Assembly: GCA_964541895.1 (NCBI GenBank)
Contig: CAZISM010000087.1
Location: 1-23,459 of the forward strand
From: CAZISM01 sp964541895
GTDB taxonomy: Bacteria > Zhuqueibacterota > Zhuqueibacteria > Residuimicrobiales > Residuimicrobiaceae
DNA: 23,459 nucleotides
Direction: 5' to 3'
Part shown: positions 17,774-23,459 of the stretch, piece after piece
How the letters are laid out: each line of letters opens with the position of its first letter
How positions within the stretch are numbered: position 1 is the first letter of the stretch
Notes under the pieces: model-generated
Databases searched by the model: none
What the model was told of the DNA's origin: nothing
The model's input: the letters and a program-made list of their open reading frames with translations, nothing else
Made by a program: the position numbers and the translations under genes

Positions 17774-18637
17774 ATGAAACGAAAAATGATGTGCCTGATG
17801 GGTATAGTACTCACCATCATCATAGGTCTGACGAGCCTATATGCTCAGGCTCCGAAGGATACCAAGCCCAAAGGCGTTAAGGTGACGACTCTGCTTCCGG
17901 CTTCGCTGGATAATTTTTTCCCACCCAAAGCCGCCCAGCCCGTTTACCTGTTCAGGATGCTGGGCATGGCAAAACCATTGTCAGGCATAATGGCCGATCT
18001 GTCTGAAAACGATTTTGCCAATGTCCTGGCGAATTTTGAACGATTTAAAACCCAGTACAGCGAGGTCTCCAAACTGATCCCGGAATGGGAAGAGCACTTT
18101 CCTGCAGCGCCGGTGAATGATCTGGGCGTGGCACTGCAAAGCGGTGATCAAGGCAAAGTGAGGGCGGCGTTTGCAGCAGTCGGCAAGGTGTGTGCCGATT
18201 GCCATTCGTCCAACCAGTCGAAAGCGTATTATAAATATCACTGGGGCGATTTTCACGGGATTAAAATCCAGGATCCCCTGAGCCGGCAGGAGGTAAATTT
18301 TCAGCAGTTCATGCTGTTTCTCGATGGCAGTTTTACAGGCATCGAAATAGATGTGGAGCAGGGACAAATCGAAAATGCCCGGCGGCATTTGCAGGGTTTC
18401 CGTGCTCGCATGGAGGCTTTGAGCGAAGCCTGCATGAACTGTCATGACACAGAAAGGCACTATTATGTGGACGAAGGAATTAAAACCAGAATCGACGAGT
18501 TGGGGCAGGCGCTCCAGGCGTCGCCGGTCGACCCCAAACGAGTGAGTAATATAGCCCATGGTATTGGTCTGGAGAGCTGTTTTAAATGCCATCTGGTTCA
18601 TGTGCCGGCTGCAGCGGCACAGGCGCGTAAACCATAA
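17774..18637 (+). CDS. Secreted triheme c-type cytochrome
   Basis: This 287-residue protein starts after AGGAG at 17762-17766. It has a signal peptide (MKRKMMCLMGIVLTIIIGLT...LYAQA), so it is exported and matured in the periplasm. Three CxxCH heme sites are visible: CADCH (140-144), CMNCH (220-224) and CFKCH (269-273). Each follows a long helical stretch, and the first module (about 45-145) has the heme at its C-terminal end, as in the four-helix cytochrome c' fold; the second (about 150-225) looks similar. This suggests duplicated cytochrome c'-like units rather than a classical small class I cytochrome; the fold is inference. Sigma-54 promoter 2 directly precedes it. Its electron partners are unknown, although another multiheme cytochrome lies 3 kb downstream. 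Confidence 0.9.
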   Translation: MKRKMMCLMGIVLTIIIGLTSLYAQAPKDTKPKGVKVTTLLPASLDNFFPPKAAQPVYLFRMLGMAKPLSGIMADLSENDFANVLANFERFKTQYSEVSKLIPEWEEHFPAAPVNDLGVALQSGDQGKVRAAFAAVGKVCADCHSSNQSKAYYKYHWGDFHGIKIQDPLSRQEVNFQQFMLFLDGSFTGIEIDVEQGQIENARRHLQGFRARMEALSEACMNCHDTERHYYVDEGIKTRIDELGQALQASPVDPKRVSNIAHGIGLESCFKCHLVHVPAAAAQARKP

Positions 18638-18639
18638 AG

Positions 18640-18810
18640 CGGCATCTGGGGCAAGAAGGGACGCTGGAGGAGTTGAATAGTCTCGATCATCCTGCACCCG
18701 GCCGTGTCATCAAGCGTGCCATTAATCTCCACCTCGATAAGCGACTAATGTGGCCGAAGCGTCTCGCTCCGGCAGAACCCGAATCGCAGCCATGCAAAAA
18801 GGATTCGTGA
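18640..18810 (+). pseudogene. Remnant of a HAF-repeat protein
   Basis: Three bases after the cytochrome stop, a frame without a start encodes 'LEELNSLDHPAPGRVIKRAINL' split over two lines of similarity. 'LNSLDHP' and 'GRVIKRAINL' match 'LDSLVHPDSG' and 'GWVIERALDIN' of the HAF protein encoded at 9478-12696, and the HAF signature generally. The rest is degenerate and ends at TGA 18808-18810. It appears to be the 3' relic of a deleted HAF gene that once followed the cytochrome, or a fragment of a local duplication. Confidence 0.6.
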
Positions 18811-18841
18811 TGATTCGCTTTTTGAAACGGGCTTTTCATTA

Positions 18842-18877
18842 GCCACTGTTGCTAACACCGGATGCCAATATTGGCAA
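18842..18877 (+). promoter_or_regulatory. Inverted repeats upstream of sigma-54 promoter 3
   Basis: TGCCAATATTGGCA (18863-18876) is a perfect palindrome built from the same TTGGCA half-sites as the blocks at 434 and 17436. A weaker partner, GCCACTGTTGCTAA (18842-18855), lies about 21 bp upstream, two helical turns. The weaker site is centred about 115 bp from the -24 box, as for promoters 1 and 2. The match is looser than between the other two blocks. Confidence 0.45.
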
Positions 18878-18930
18878 ACAGTGCACATGGAGTTTACTGT
18901 AATACGCCGACCTCACGGCTCTAACTGTAG

Positions 18931-18978
18931 AAAAATTAATCCATCTCAACTGTCGTATTCCCTGGCACGCTTTTCGCT
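18931..18978 (+). promoter_or_regulatory. Sigma-54 (-24/-12) promoter 3
   Basis: CCTGGCACGCTTTTCGCT ends at 18978 and shares 17 consecutive bases with promoter 2. AAAAATTAATCCAT lies upstream, its ATCCA ending 20 bp before the -24 box as at promoter 1. No gene follows for about 400 bases after the expected start near 18990. Confidence 0.78.
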
Positions 18979-19399
18979 AACAGAATTTCTAGATATCAAG
19001 CATCCACTTGGGGAATAGGGATTCTCCTCGGCAGCACCGTTCCGGCCCTCAGCCCTGCCAGTCAGGCTGGGGGCTGCTGCCGTGGGGGGATCTTCTTTCA
19101 AGCAGCCGCACTTAATTTTTCAAAGCGCCGAAAAAAGAGAACTAACCGCAGAATATCCTTTTCGGTAGTAACTCGTTACGTTACGTAGTGTATCACCTCT
19201 ATTTGAATTTTTAGTCTATCCTGGATGACAGAATAACTTGAAGACTTTTTGCCCCATCAAAGCTGCAGATAAACTATTATTAGAGTTCACAAATGGTGAG
19301 ATCTGTTGCATAACTTATTGGGCCCTCAATTTTGTGGAGTAGAAATTCCCGCAATGCACATAGTAGATCGTAGTTTCACTCACTTGAAAGGAGACTTTT
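18979..19399 (+). other. Gene-free transcribed-looking stretch after promoter 3
   Basis: No supported gene lies here. The main visible element is the large hairpin at 19029-19082, followed by the T-rich TTAATTTTTC near 19110-19120. The part 19140-19390 is AT-richer and shows only short repeats such as GTTACGTTACGTA. The next gene's ribosome binding site (AAAGGAG) is at 19387-19393. Confidence 0.45.
19029..19082 (+). ncRNA. Structured RNA candidate downstream of sigma-54 promoter 3
   Basis: CGGCAGC (19029-19035) pairs with GCTGCCG (19076-19082). Inside it GCCCTCAGCC (19045-19054) pairs with GGCTGGGGGC (19065-19074), with one G-U pair and a ten-base loop. The element lies about 40-95 bases downstream of the predicted sigma-54 start. 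No known RNA family was recognised. It may be part of a small RNA or of a long leader. Confidence 0.4.
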
Positions 19400-19819
19400 A
19401 TGGCCACAGTCCATGTTTTTGCAAATGAGCCTTCATCACCAAGTCTTTCTTCTGCCAAAATATCAGGCTTCACGCCTGATGGTGGGAATGATAAGGATGA
19501 CGACACTCAAATCCGGTTCAAGCTTTTCGCAGACATTGGAGGTGGTTTCGTCCAAACAGTCGGTGACACCGGATTTGCGACATATGAGTGTTTTCGAGAT
19601 GGACACCCTTGGCCATCCACCGGTGCAATCAACATTCCTATTAAGAGCAATTTCACTCTAAATATGGTCGCCTCGCTTAAGGCAACACTAGAATTCCGTC
19701 CTCGTGGCGACGATACTTGGAAGTTCACCTTCACGCTTGAATTGTCGTTCAGCGATGGTACAGTAATTAGCAGAGATGGTTCCCAGGTTGTCTCTGAAAA
19801 TCAGACAGTCAATCTGTAA
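19400..19819 (+). CDS. Small orphan protein, possible integron cassette gene 1
   Basis: This 139-residue protein starts after AAAGGAG with good spacing. There is no signal peptide or membrane segment. The composition is beta-rich with alternating hydrophobics ('TQIRFKLFADIGGGFVQTVG', 'WKFTFTLELSFSDG'), suggesting a single small beta-sandwich. I recognise no family. It has a single cysteine (in 'YECFRDG'). Its stop codon is followed within three bases by an attC-like inverted repeat, and two similarly sized unrelated small genes follow. Lone small unknown proteins each followed by an inverted repeat are typical of integron cassettes. Confidence 0.75.
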   Translation: MATVHVFANEPSSPSLSSAKISGFTPDGGNDKDDDTQIRFKLFADIGGGFVQTVGDTGFATYECFRDGHPWPSTGAINIPIKSNFTLNMVASLKATLEFRPRGDDTWKFTFTLELSFSDGTVISRDGSQVVSENQTVNL

Positions 19820-19821
19820 CG

Positions 19822-19880
19822 CATTGGGCTAACATTGCAGTGCAAGGGGCACTGCGCAATGAAGTTACGCAGCGCCCAAT
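19822..19880 (+). repeat. attC-like inverted repeat 1 (59 bp)
   Basis: CATTGGGC (19822-19829) pairs with GCCCAATG (19873-19880). Inside, TAAC pairs with GTTA, ATTGC with GCAAT, and AGTGC with GCACT, around a short AAGGG loop. Nearly all unpaired bases are on the right arm, as with the extrahelical bases of attC sites. The R-box-like heptamers are GGCTAAC (19827-19833) and GTTACGC (19864-19870); the second departs from GTTRRRY at one or two positions. The length is near the 57-bp minimum of attC sites. Confidence 0.5.
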
Positions 19881-19922
19881 GACTTTGAACGCTAGCCTAA
19901 TCAAGGTAACAAGGGTTGTAAC

Positions 19923-20285
19923 ATGAGGAAGTATCATAACATTGGAATTCCAGCGAAAGTTCAGCGACCAGAAAAGACATATATTGATCGATTTGGTGCC
20001 CAAAGCATTAACGATGAAAGTAGTTTTTCAGTATCCAATGAATGCGCTATGGCCCTCATTGCGACTTACCCGAATTCGCTAAAACTGCAGCTCACATCAT
20101 TTTTGAAGTGGATGATCTCAATGCAGAGATTATGGGATGAGGTTTTATTTGCCCCCAATAGCCCGTTAGCTGGCATTGTAGCAGCATTCATTAAAGTGCC
20201 TGGAGCACCCATTGAGCTGTTGCAGTTAATAGGAAAGAATAGTGCGGTATCGGCTGTAGGCAATAAGCCGCAGTACACCGGCTAA
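19923..20285 (+). CDS. Small orphan protein, possible integron cassette gene 2
   Basis: This 120-residue protein has no signal peptide. Its first half is polar ('RKYHNIGIPAKVQRPEKTY'), and its second half has amphipathic helices ('LQLTSFLKWMISMQRLWDEV', 'LAGIVAAFIKVPGAP'). I recognise no family. The ribosome binding site is weak (AAGG 12 or more bases upstream), common for cassette genes. The TAA stop lies inside the GGCTAAC box of the following inverted repeat, an arrangement often seen where cassette genes end within attC. Confidence 0.65.
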   Translation: MRKYHNIGIPAKVQRPEKTYIDRFGAQSINDESSFSVSNECAMALIATYPNSLKLQLTSFLKWMISMQRLWDEVLFAPNSPLAGIVAAFIKVPGAPIELLQLIGKNSAVSAVGNKPQYTG

Positions 20286-20404
20286 CCGTGTAGCGCAGGC
20301 GAGGTGCCGCAATATGCTCTACGCAGTTTTTGGGGTTCGCGTTCTCAAAATTATCGGCGTTTAGCAATTTCCCGGCGGCACGCACCTGACCTCGAGGTTA
20401 AGCC
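20280..20404 (+). repeat. attC-like inverted repeat 2 (about 125 bp)
   Basis: GGCTAACC at the left end pairs with GGTTAAGCC at the right, with one bulged A. The boxes are GGCTAAC (20280-20286) and GTTAAGC (20397-20403); the latter fits the attC core GTTRRRY exactly. Further in, GTGCCGC pairs with GCGGCAC, and GCTCTACGC pairs imperfectly with GCGTTTAGC. Nested imperfect arms, a one-base bulge and a length like Vibrio VCR sites all fit attC. No sequence homology to a named attC is claimed. Confidence 0.6.
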
Positions 20405-20470
20405 ACTTTCGCGCGCTACTTTCGAATATGCAGCAAACAACAACAAACAAAAAGAAAGGACAGACCAACA

Positions 20471-20878
20471 ATGAAAACAGAAACTGACAAGCCACTGAAC
20501 GTTGCAACCGGAGTGAAGCTCGAAGAGATTAAGAAGTTAACGGGTGTTGAGGCCAGTGCCTCAGCACCATACTTTCTAGTCGCAATGGCCAACATGTCCC
20601 GGAAGGGCGCTCAGATATACCAAGTAAGCGTTGACGGCGGCAAAAATTGGGGGGAAATCAAGCCTCCCATTGGTCCAAATTGCCAATACAATTCCGTGCC
20701 CGAGTGCAACACCCATAATCAATGGTCGCCAATGACTACTGTCAACTGTGGCTACCTCATCACCCTTTGTATTCGCTGGCAGATGCCGGACGGGAGTCAG
20801 CTTCAGGGCAACTATCAAGGCAACACGCTTGCCGATTGTAACAGTTACAAGGGCATTCTCGTCGGGTTTACAGATTGA
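20471..20878 (+). CDS. Small Cys-containing orphan protein, possible cassette gene 3
   Basis: This 135-residue protein starts ten bases after AAAGGA. There is no signal peptide; the N-terminus is polar ('KTETDKPLNVATGVKLEEIK'). The C-terminal half carries five cysteines ('CQYNSVPEC', 'CGYLITLC', 'ADC') and aromatic-rich beta-like segments, and a single Asp-box-like 'SVDGGKNWGEI'. I recognise no family. It lies downstream of attC-like repeat 2 and would be the gene of the next cassette. Its cysteine content without an export signal is unusual; a metal site or a non-classical export route is possible. Confidence 0.7.
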   Translation: MKTETDKPLNVATGVKLEEIKKLTGVEASASAPYFLVAMANMSRKGAQIYQVSVDGGKNWGEIKPPIGPNCQYNSVPECNTHNQWSPMTTVNCGYLITLCIRWQMPDGSQLQGNYQGNTLADCNSYKGILVGFTD

Positions 20879-20888
20879 CCAAGCTCTG

Positions 20889-20933
20889 CGCCTGATAAGC
20901 CCACTACAGCAAACGCTCTGTCGGCTAGCTTAG
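20889..20933 (+). repeat. Weak third inverted repeat after gene 3
   Basis: TGATAAGCC and ACAGC on the left pair imperfectly with GCTCTGT and GGCTAGCTTAGCTCA on the right around AAAC. It is in the place expected for the attC of cassette 3 but lacks clear core heptamers, so it may be a degenerate site or chance. Confidence 0.25.
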
Positions 20934-20934
20934 C

Positions 20935-21117
20935 TCAGTTCGGTTGTTTGCGCCACTCCGCATCTTCCGGTTTCTCTATCTTCACCCAGAGCTCAGCAAT
21001 CCGCTCCGGATTGCCGAATTCTATCATTCGCCAAGCCAACCACTCGAAATCTAGCAGAACAAGGGTCGCGAGCGTGGGCAGGCTGCGTAAGTTGCCAATA
21101 CGAATGTGTTGGGCCAC
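20935..21117 (-). CDS. Doubtful small protein on the minus strand
   Basis: A GTG-initiated frame encodes 60 residues with natural-looking composition ('LVLLDFEWLAWRMIEFGNPE', 'KIEKPEDAEWRKQPN'). There is no clear ribosome binding site, and an in-frame TAA lies just upstream, so it cannot be extended. It could be an inverted cassette gene, a truncated relic, or not coding. I recognise no family. Confidence 0.3.
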   Translation of the reverse strand: MAQHIRIGNLRSLPTLATLVLLDFEWLAWRMIEFGNPERIAELWVKIEKPEDAEWRKQPN

Positions 21118-21160
21118 ATGCGTCGCTTAGATCCGTCGCAAACAATAAGGTGGCAATAGT

Positions 21161-21307
21161 ATGAAGCGAATCTGGAGCACGCCGATAACAAGTGTGAAAG
21201 TACGTGAAAATGCTAGAAGAATATCTGTTTGGTGGTTCGTAATCGCTTCTCAGGAAAGGGCAGCGATATTCTCATCAAGAGTAGTGGAAACAGCCATTAA
21301 GTTATAA
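21161..21307 (+). CDS. Doubtful 48-residue protein
   Basis: The ATG follows AAGGTGG at 21147-21153 with acceptable spacing. The frame encodes MKRIWSTPITSVKV...VWWFVIASQERAAIF and ends at TAA 21307. The composition is basic with a short hydrophobic centre. It sits between the cassette-like region and the repeat cluster, with no recognisable homologue. The ribosome binding site is the only real support. Confidence 0.25.
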   Translation: MKRIWSTPITSVKVRENARRISVWWFVIASQERAAIFSSRVVETAIKL

Positions 21308-21319
21308 TGGATTTAAGGG

Positions 21320-21496
21320 CTTCACTTCATTTGGCACCTGATCTTTCACAGCACCTGCGCCTCCGTTCGCAATGACAAGGAGGTGAGACGGCGCTAACGG
21401 TTCCCATCCTCGTGGCCGGAGATTGCTTCACTCCATTCGACACCTGTTCCTTTCACAGCGCCTGCGCCTCCGTTCGCAATGACAGGGGAGCGGCGC
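21320..21496. repeat. Second cluster of the dispersed intergenic repeat
   Basis: A partial copy (21320-21395) is followed by a nearly complete copy (21399-21487), in the same orientation as the pair at 47-245. The second copy matches 47-135 with two mismatches by eye. Both clusters join a shorter or altered copy to a full one through AGGTGAGACGGCG, so the dimer itself seems to have been duplicated. Confidence 0.85.
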
Positions 21497-21654
21497 AACA
21501 CCTGCCCCACCTTTTTCACGTGGATACGTTCCCTCATCTTTAATGAAACCATTCGCGCAAATCGTTTCACCCGCGGTGCCGTAAAATGCCGAATTCTTCT
21601 TTATGATGTGATTTTTCCGCAACATTCTCTTGATTACCATTGACACAACCCCTA

Positions 21655-21673
21655 TTTTGAACCGGATTCAAAA
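21655..21673. promoter_or_regulatory. Interrupted palindrome upstream of the multiheme cytochrome
   Basis: TTTTGAA-CCGGA-TTCAAAA is a 19-bp inverted repeat about 125 bases before the start codon. It may be an operator; there is no independent support. Confidence 0.3.
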
Positions 21674-21764
21674 GAACGTAAGTGTAAACTTTTCAATTAC
21701 TTCGTATTTACGAAACATCTACTAACCTGGGACAGGAGGGCTGCGCCACACTTTGCATTGAATG

Positions 21765-21770
21765 TATAAT
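21765..21770 (+). promoter_or_regulatory. Probable -10 box of the multiheme cytochrome gene
   Basis: A perfect TATAAT lies 27 bases before the start codon, preceded by TG. No good -35 box is found at 17 bases (TGCGCC), so an activator or another promoter may be involved. No -24/-12 element is seen in this intergenic region. Confidence 0.35.
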
Positions 21771-21796
21771 CAACATTAATAAAACAGGAGGCCAAC

Positions 21797-23459
21797 ATGA
21801 GCAACAAGTTGTTTCAAATCTGTTTCATTATTCTGGTTTGTGCTGCGGTTATGTTCGCACAGACCACTACACTCAAAGCGGTGATCACGCCGAAGTCGTG
21901 GAGCCCGCAAGAGATCACGGATGCCAAATTGACCATTCCGGTTTCACAAGGCCTGAAAGTGGTCGGCTTGGGCGAAATGGTCTATCTGCAGGCCGGCGAA
22001 GCAGCCAACACCGCCATCACCGGCTATGCCTGGTCCATCGCCAAGGCGCCGACCGGCTCAGCCGTTGCGGTAGATAGTGTCGACAAGGCGGTCACCACTT
22101 TTCGGCCTGACGCCGTCGGCGATTTTACGGTCAAACTGACCATCACCACGGCCAAAGGCAGCAAAGACACCACCATCGTGATCACCTCCGCCAAGTACGT
22201 CGGCGTGGGCGGCATGGACGGCCTGCCCGCGGAAGTGGCCAAAGGCCAGTGCCAGCTCTGCCATTTCCAGAATTTCGGCAAGTGGCAGACTACCGGCCAT
22301 GCTGTGGCCATGAAAGTCGGTCTGGATGACAGTCTGGGACATTTTCAGGATCGCTGCCTCGAGTGCCATTCGGTGGGTTATAACAAAAACGCCACCGCTG
22401 TCAACGACGGCTGGGACGATGTAGCGGCCGAACTGGGCTGGGTGTTCCCGGCAAAACTGCAAGCGGGCAATTATTCAAACCTGCTTACCAATTATACCAA
22501 GCTGGCCCATCGCGCCAACATTCAGTGCGAAAACTGCCACGGTCCGGGCAGCGAACACTTTGGCAACAAGGCGAAGACCGCTGTTTCCCTGGCTGCCGGC
22601 GTTTGCAATCGCTGCCACCAATCCGGCACACGGCACATCATCGGCACGCAGCACAAAAACGCCGTACACAGCCTCGGCATTCCCGGTGAGGCGTCGCGCA
22701 CAGGCTGCGCCGATTGCCATTCCGGCAGCGGCTTTATTCTGAAATGGGATCCCTCCAACCGCTGGGCTCAGGCCAATCCCCTGGGCAACGCGCCAGTATC
22801 CTGTGCCGTTTGTCACGATCCGCATTCGGCTGACAATGAACATCAACTGCGCACCGTTGTCAATATTCAACTGTCGGACACGGTCAGCGTGATCAAACAG
22901 GGCAACAAAGGCAGATTGTGTATGACCTGCCATCATGACCGTCGCGATGCCAATGACCTTGTGAAGAATGCCGCCAACATCAACTCCCGTCTCGGCCCGC
23001 ATCACAGCAACCAGGCCGACATGCTGGCCGGCCTGAACGCCGTTGATTACGGTTTGCCGGTTGGCAAATCCAGCCACCTCGACGTGCTCGAGAACGCCTG
23101 CGTGGATTGCCACATGGCGCCGACGCCGGCCACAGCGGCTCTGGGTCAGAACCAACTCGGTGGACATTCCTGGAATATGGTTTGGGACAAAGACACTCCC
23201 GATAATCCGGCGGATGACATCGAACACGTGGGTGCCTGTCAGAAATGCCATGGCCCGATCAAATCCTTCCATGACATTGAAGCCAACGACGATTATGACG
23301 AAGACGGTACCATCGAAAGCGTCATCGACGAAGTAGATGGCCTGAAAGAGCAATTGGCCAATCTGCTGCCACCGGCCGGCCCGACCGTCGTCACCAATAC
23401 CACCGACTATAGCTGGGTCGGCAAACCGGAACCGGAAGCCACCCGCCGCAAGAACCTGG
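21797..23459 (+). CDS. Secreted multiheme c-type cytochrome with PKD-like N-terminal domain (partial)
   Basis: The gene starts after AGGAGG (six bases before the ATG) and is open to the window end: 554 residues without a stop, so the C-terminus is missing. It has a signal peptide (MSNKLFQICFIILVCAAVMF, then AQT). Residues about 55-130 look like a PKD/Ig-type domain ('AITGYAWSIAKAPTGSAVAV', 'VGDFTVKLTI'). Nine CxxCH heme sites follow at residues 152, 187, 244, 270, 304, 336, 375, 435 and 481 (CQLCH, CLECH, CENCH, CNRCH, CADCH, CAVCH, CMTCH, CVDCH, CQKCH). Isolated histidines such as 'GPHHSNQ' and 'GGHSWNM' could be distal ligands. It is likely a periplasmic or extracellular electron carrier or multiheme reductase; the family cannot be fixed by eye. 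The PKD domain points to an extracytoplasmic, perhaps surface, location. Confidence 0.9.
   Translation, partial: MSNKLFQICFIILVCAAVMFAQTTTLKAVITPKSWSPQEITDAKLTIPVSQGLKVVGLGEMVYLQAGEAANTAITGYAWSIAKAPTGSAVAVDSVDKAVTTFRPDAVGDFTVKLTITTAKGSKDTTIVITSAKYVGVGGMDGLPAEVAKGQCQLCHFQNFGKWQTTGHAVAMKVGLDDSLGHFQDRCLECHSVGYNKNATAVNDGWDDVAAELGWVFPAKLQAGNYSNLLTNYTKLAHRANIQCENCHGPGSEHFGNKAKTAVSLAAGVCNRCHQSGTRHIIGTQHKNAVHSLGIPGEASRTGCADCHSGSGFILKWDPSNRWAQANPLGNAPVSCAVCHDPHSADNEHQLRTVVNIQLSDTVSVIKQGNKGRLCMTCHHDRRDANDLVKNAANINSRLGPHHSNQADMLAGLNAVDYGLPVGKSSHLDVLENACVDCHMAPTPATAALGQNQLGGHSWNMVWDKDTPDNPADDIEHVGACQKCHGPIKSFHDIEANDDYDEDGTIESVIDEVDGLKEQLANLLPPAGPTVVTNTTDYSWVGKPEPEATRRKNL

Noticed and set aside
22475..23353. 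292-residue minus-strand open frame
   Set aside because: It is antisense to the nine-heme cytochrome, whose frame has a signal peptide, a strong ribosome binding site and regular CxxCH motifs.

Overview
The window looks like a chromosomal segment from an uncultured or little-studied bacterium of the FCB group (Calditrichota, KSB1 or Ignavibacteriota-like). This is inferred from two very large secreted proteins ending in type IX secretion (T9SS) sorting domains of the YPNPFNPxT type, FG-GAP/UnbV and HAF repeat proteins, multiheme c-type cytochromes, and a sigma-54 two-component system. No rRNA, tRNA or taxonomic marker gene is present, so the phylum is a guess.

Layout. 1-371: intergenic repeats of the 'CATTGCGAAC...GAAGCAATCTC' kind, including a 63-bp tandem duplication; the same repeat returns at 21320-21496. 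434-572: an upstream-activator-like block and sigma-54 promoter 1, followed by about 500 bases without a credible gene. 1100-2089: a secreted protein of unknown function. 2242-9303: a 2353-residue T9SS cargo made of an Asp-box propeller, an Ig-like domain and three blocks of exactly seven FG-GAP repeats, each closed by an ASPIC/UnbV domain. 9478-12696: a second T9SS cargo with seven HAF repeats, a related Ig-like domain and a probable papain-like cysteine peptidase. 13086-13961: a GNAT acetyltransferase. 13990-14308: a start-less coding-like remnant.

14756-17420: a soluble PAS histidine kinase overlapping an NtrC-type sigma-54 response regulator. Upstream lie a sigma-70-like promoter, an 18-bp perfect palindrome and a long 5'-leader hairpin. 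Directly after the regulator come a second copy of the activator-like block and sigma-54 promoter 2, which reads into a secreted triheme cytochrome (17774-18637). A decayed HAF-protein remnant and sigma-54 promoter 3 follow, then a strongly structured stretch (19029-19082).

19400-20878: three small orphan genes separated by attC-like inverted repeats, resembling integron cassettes without an integrase in view. 20879-21796: two doubtful tiny genes, repeats and a promoter region. 21797-end: a secreted cytochrome with a PKD-like N-terminal domain and at least nine hemes, cut by the window edge.

How the parts may work together: the kinase/regulator pair probably controls the three -24/-12 promoters, one of which directly precedes the triheme cytochrome. 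This suggests sigma-54 control of an extracytoplasmic electron-transfer function. The two large T9SS proteins are probably cell-surface or secreted. The best candidates for something new are the triplicated promoter architecture with its gene-free leaders, the attC-like cassette cluster, and the propeller-peptidase fusion.
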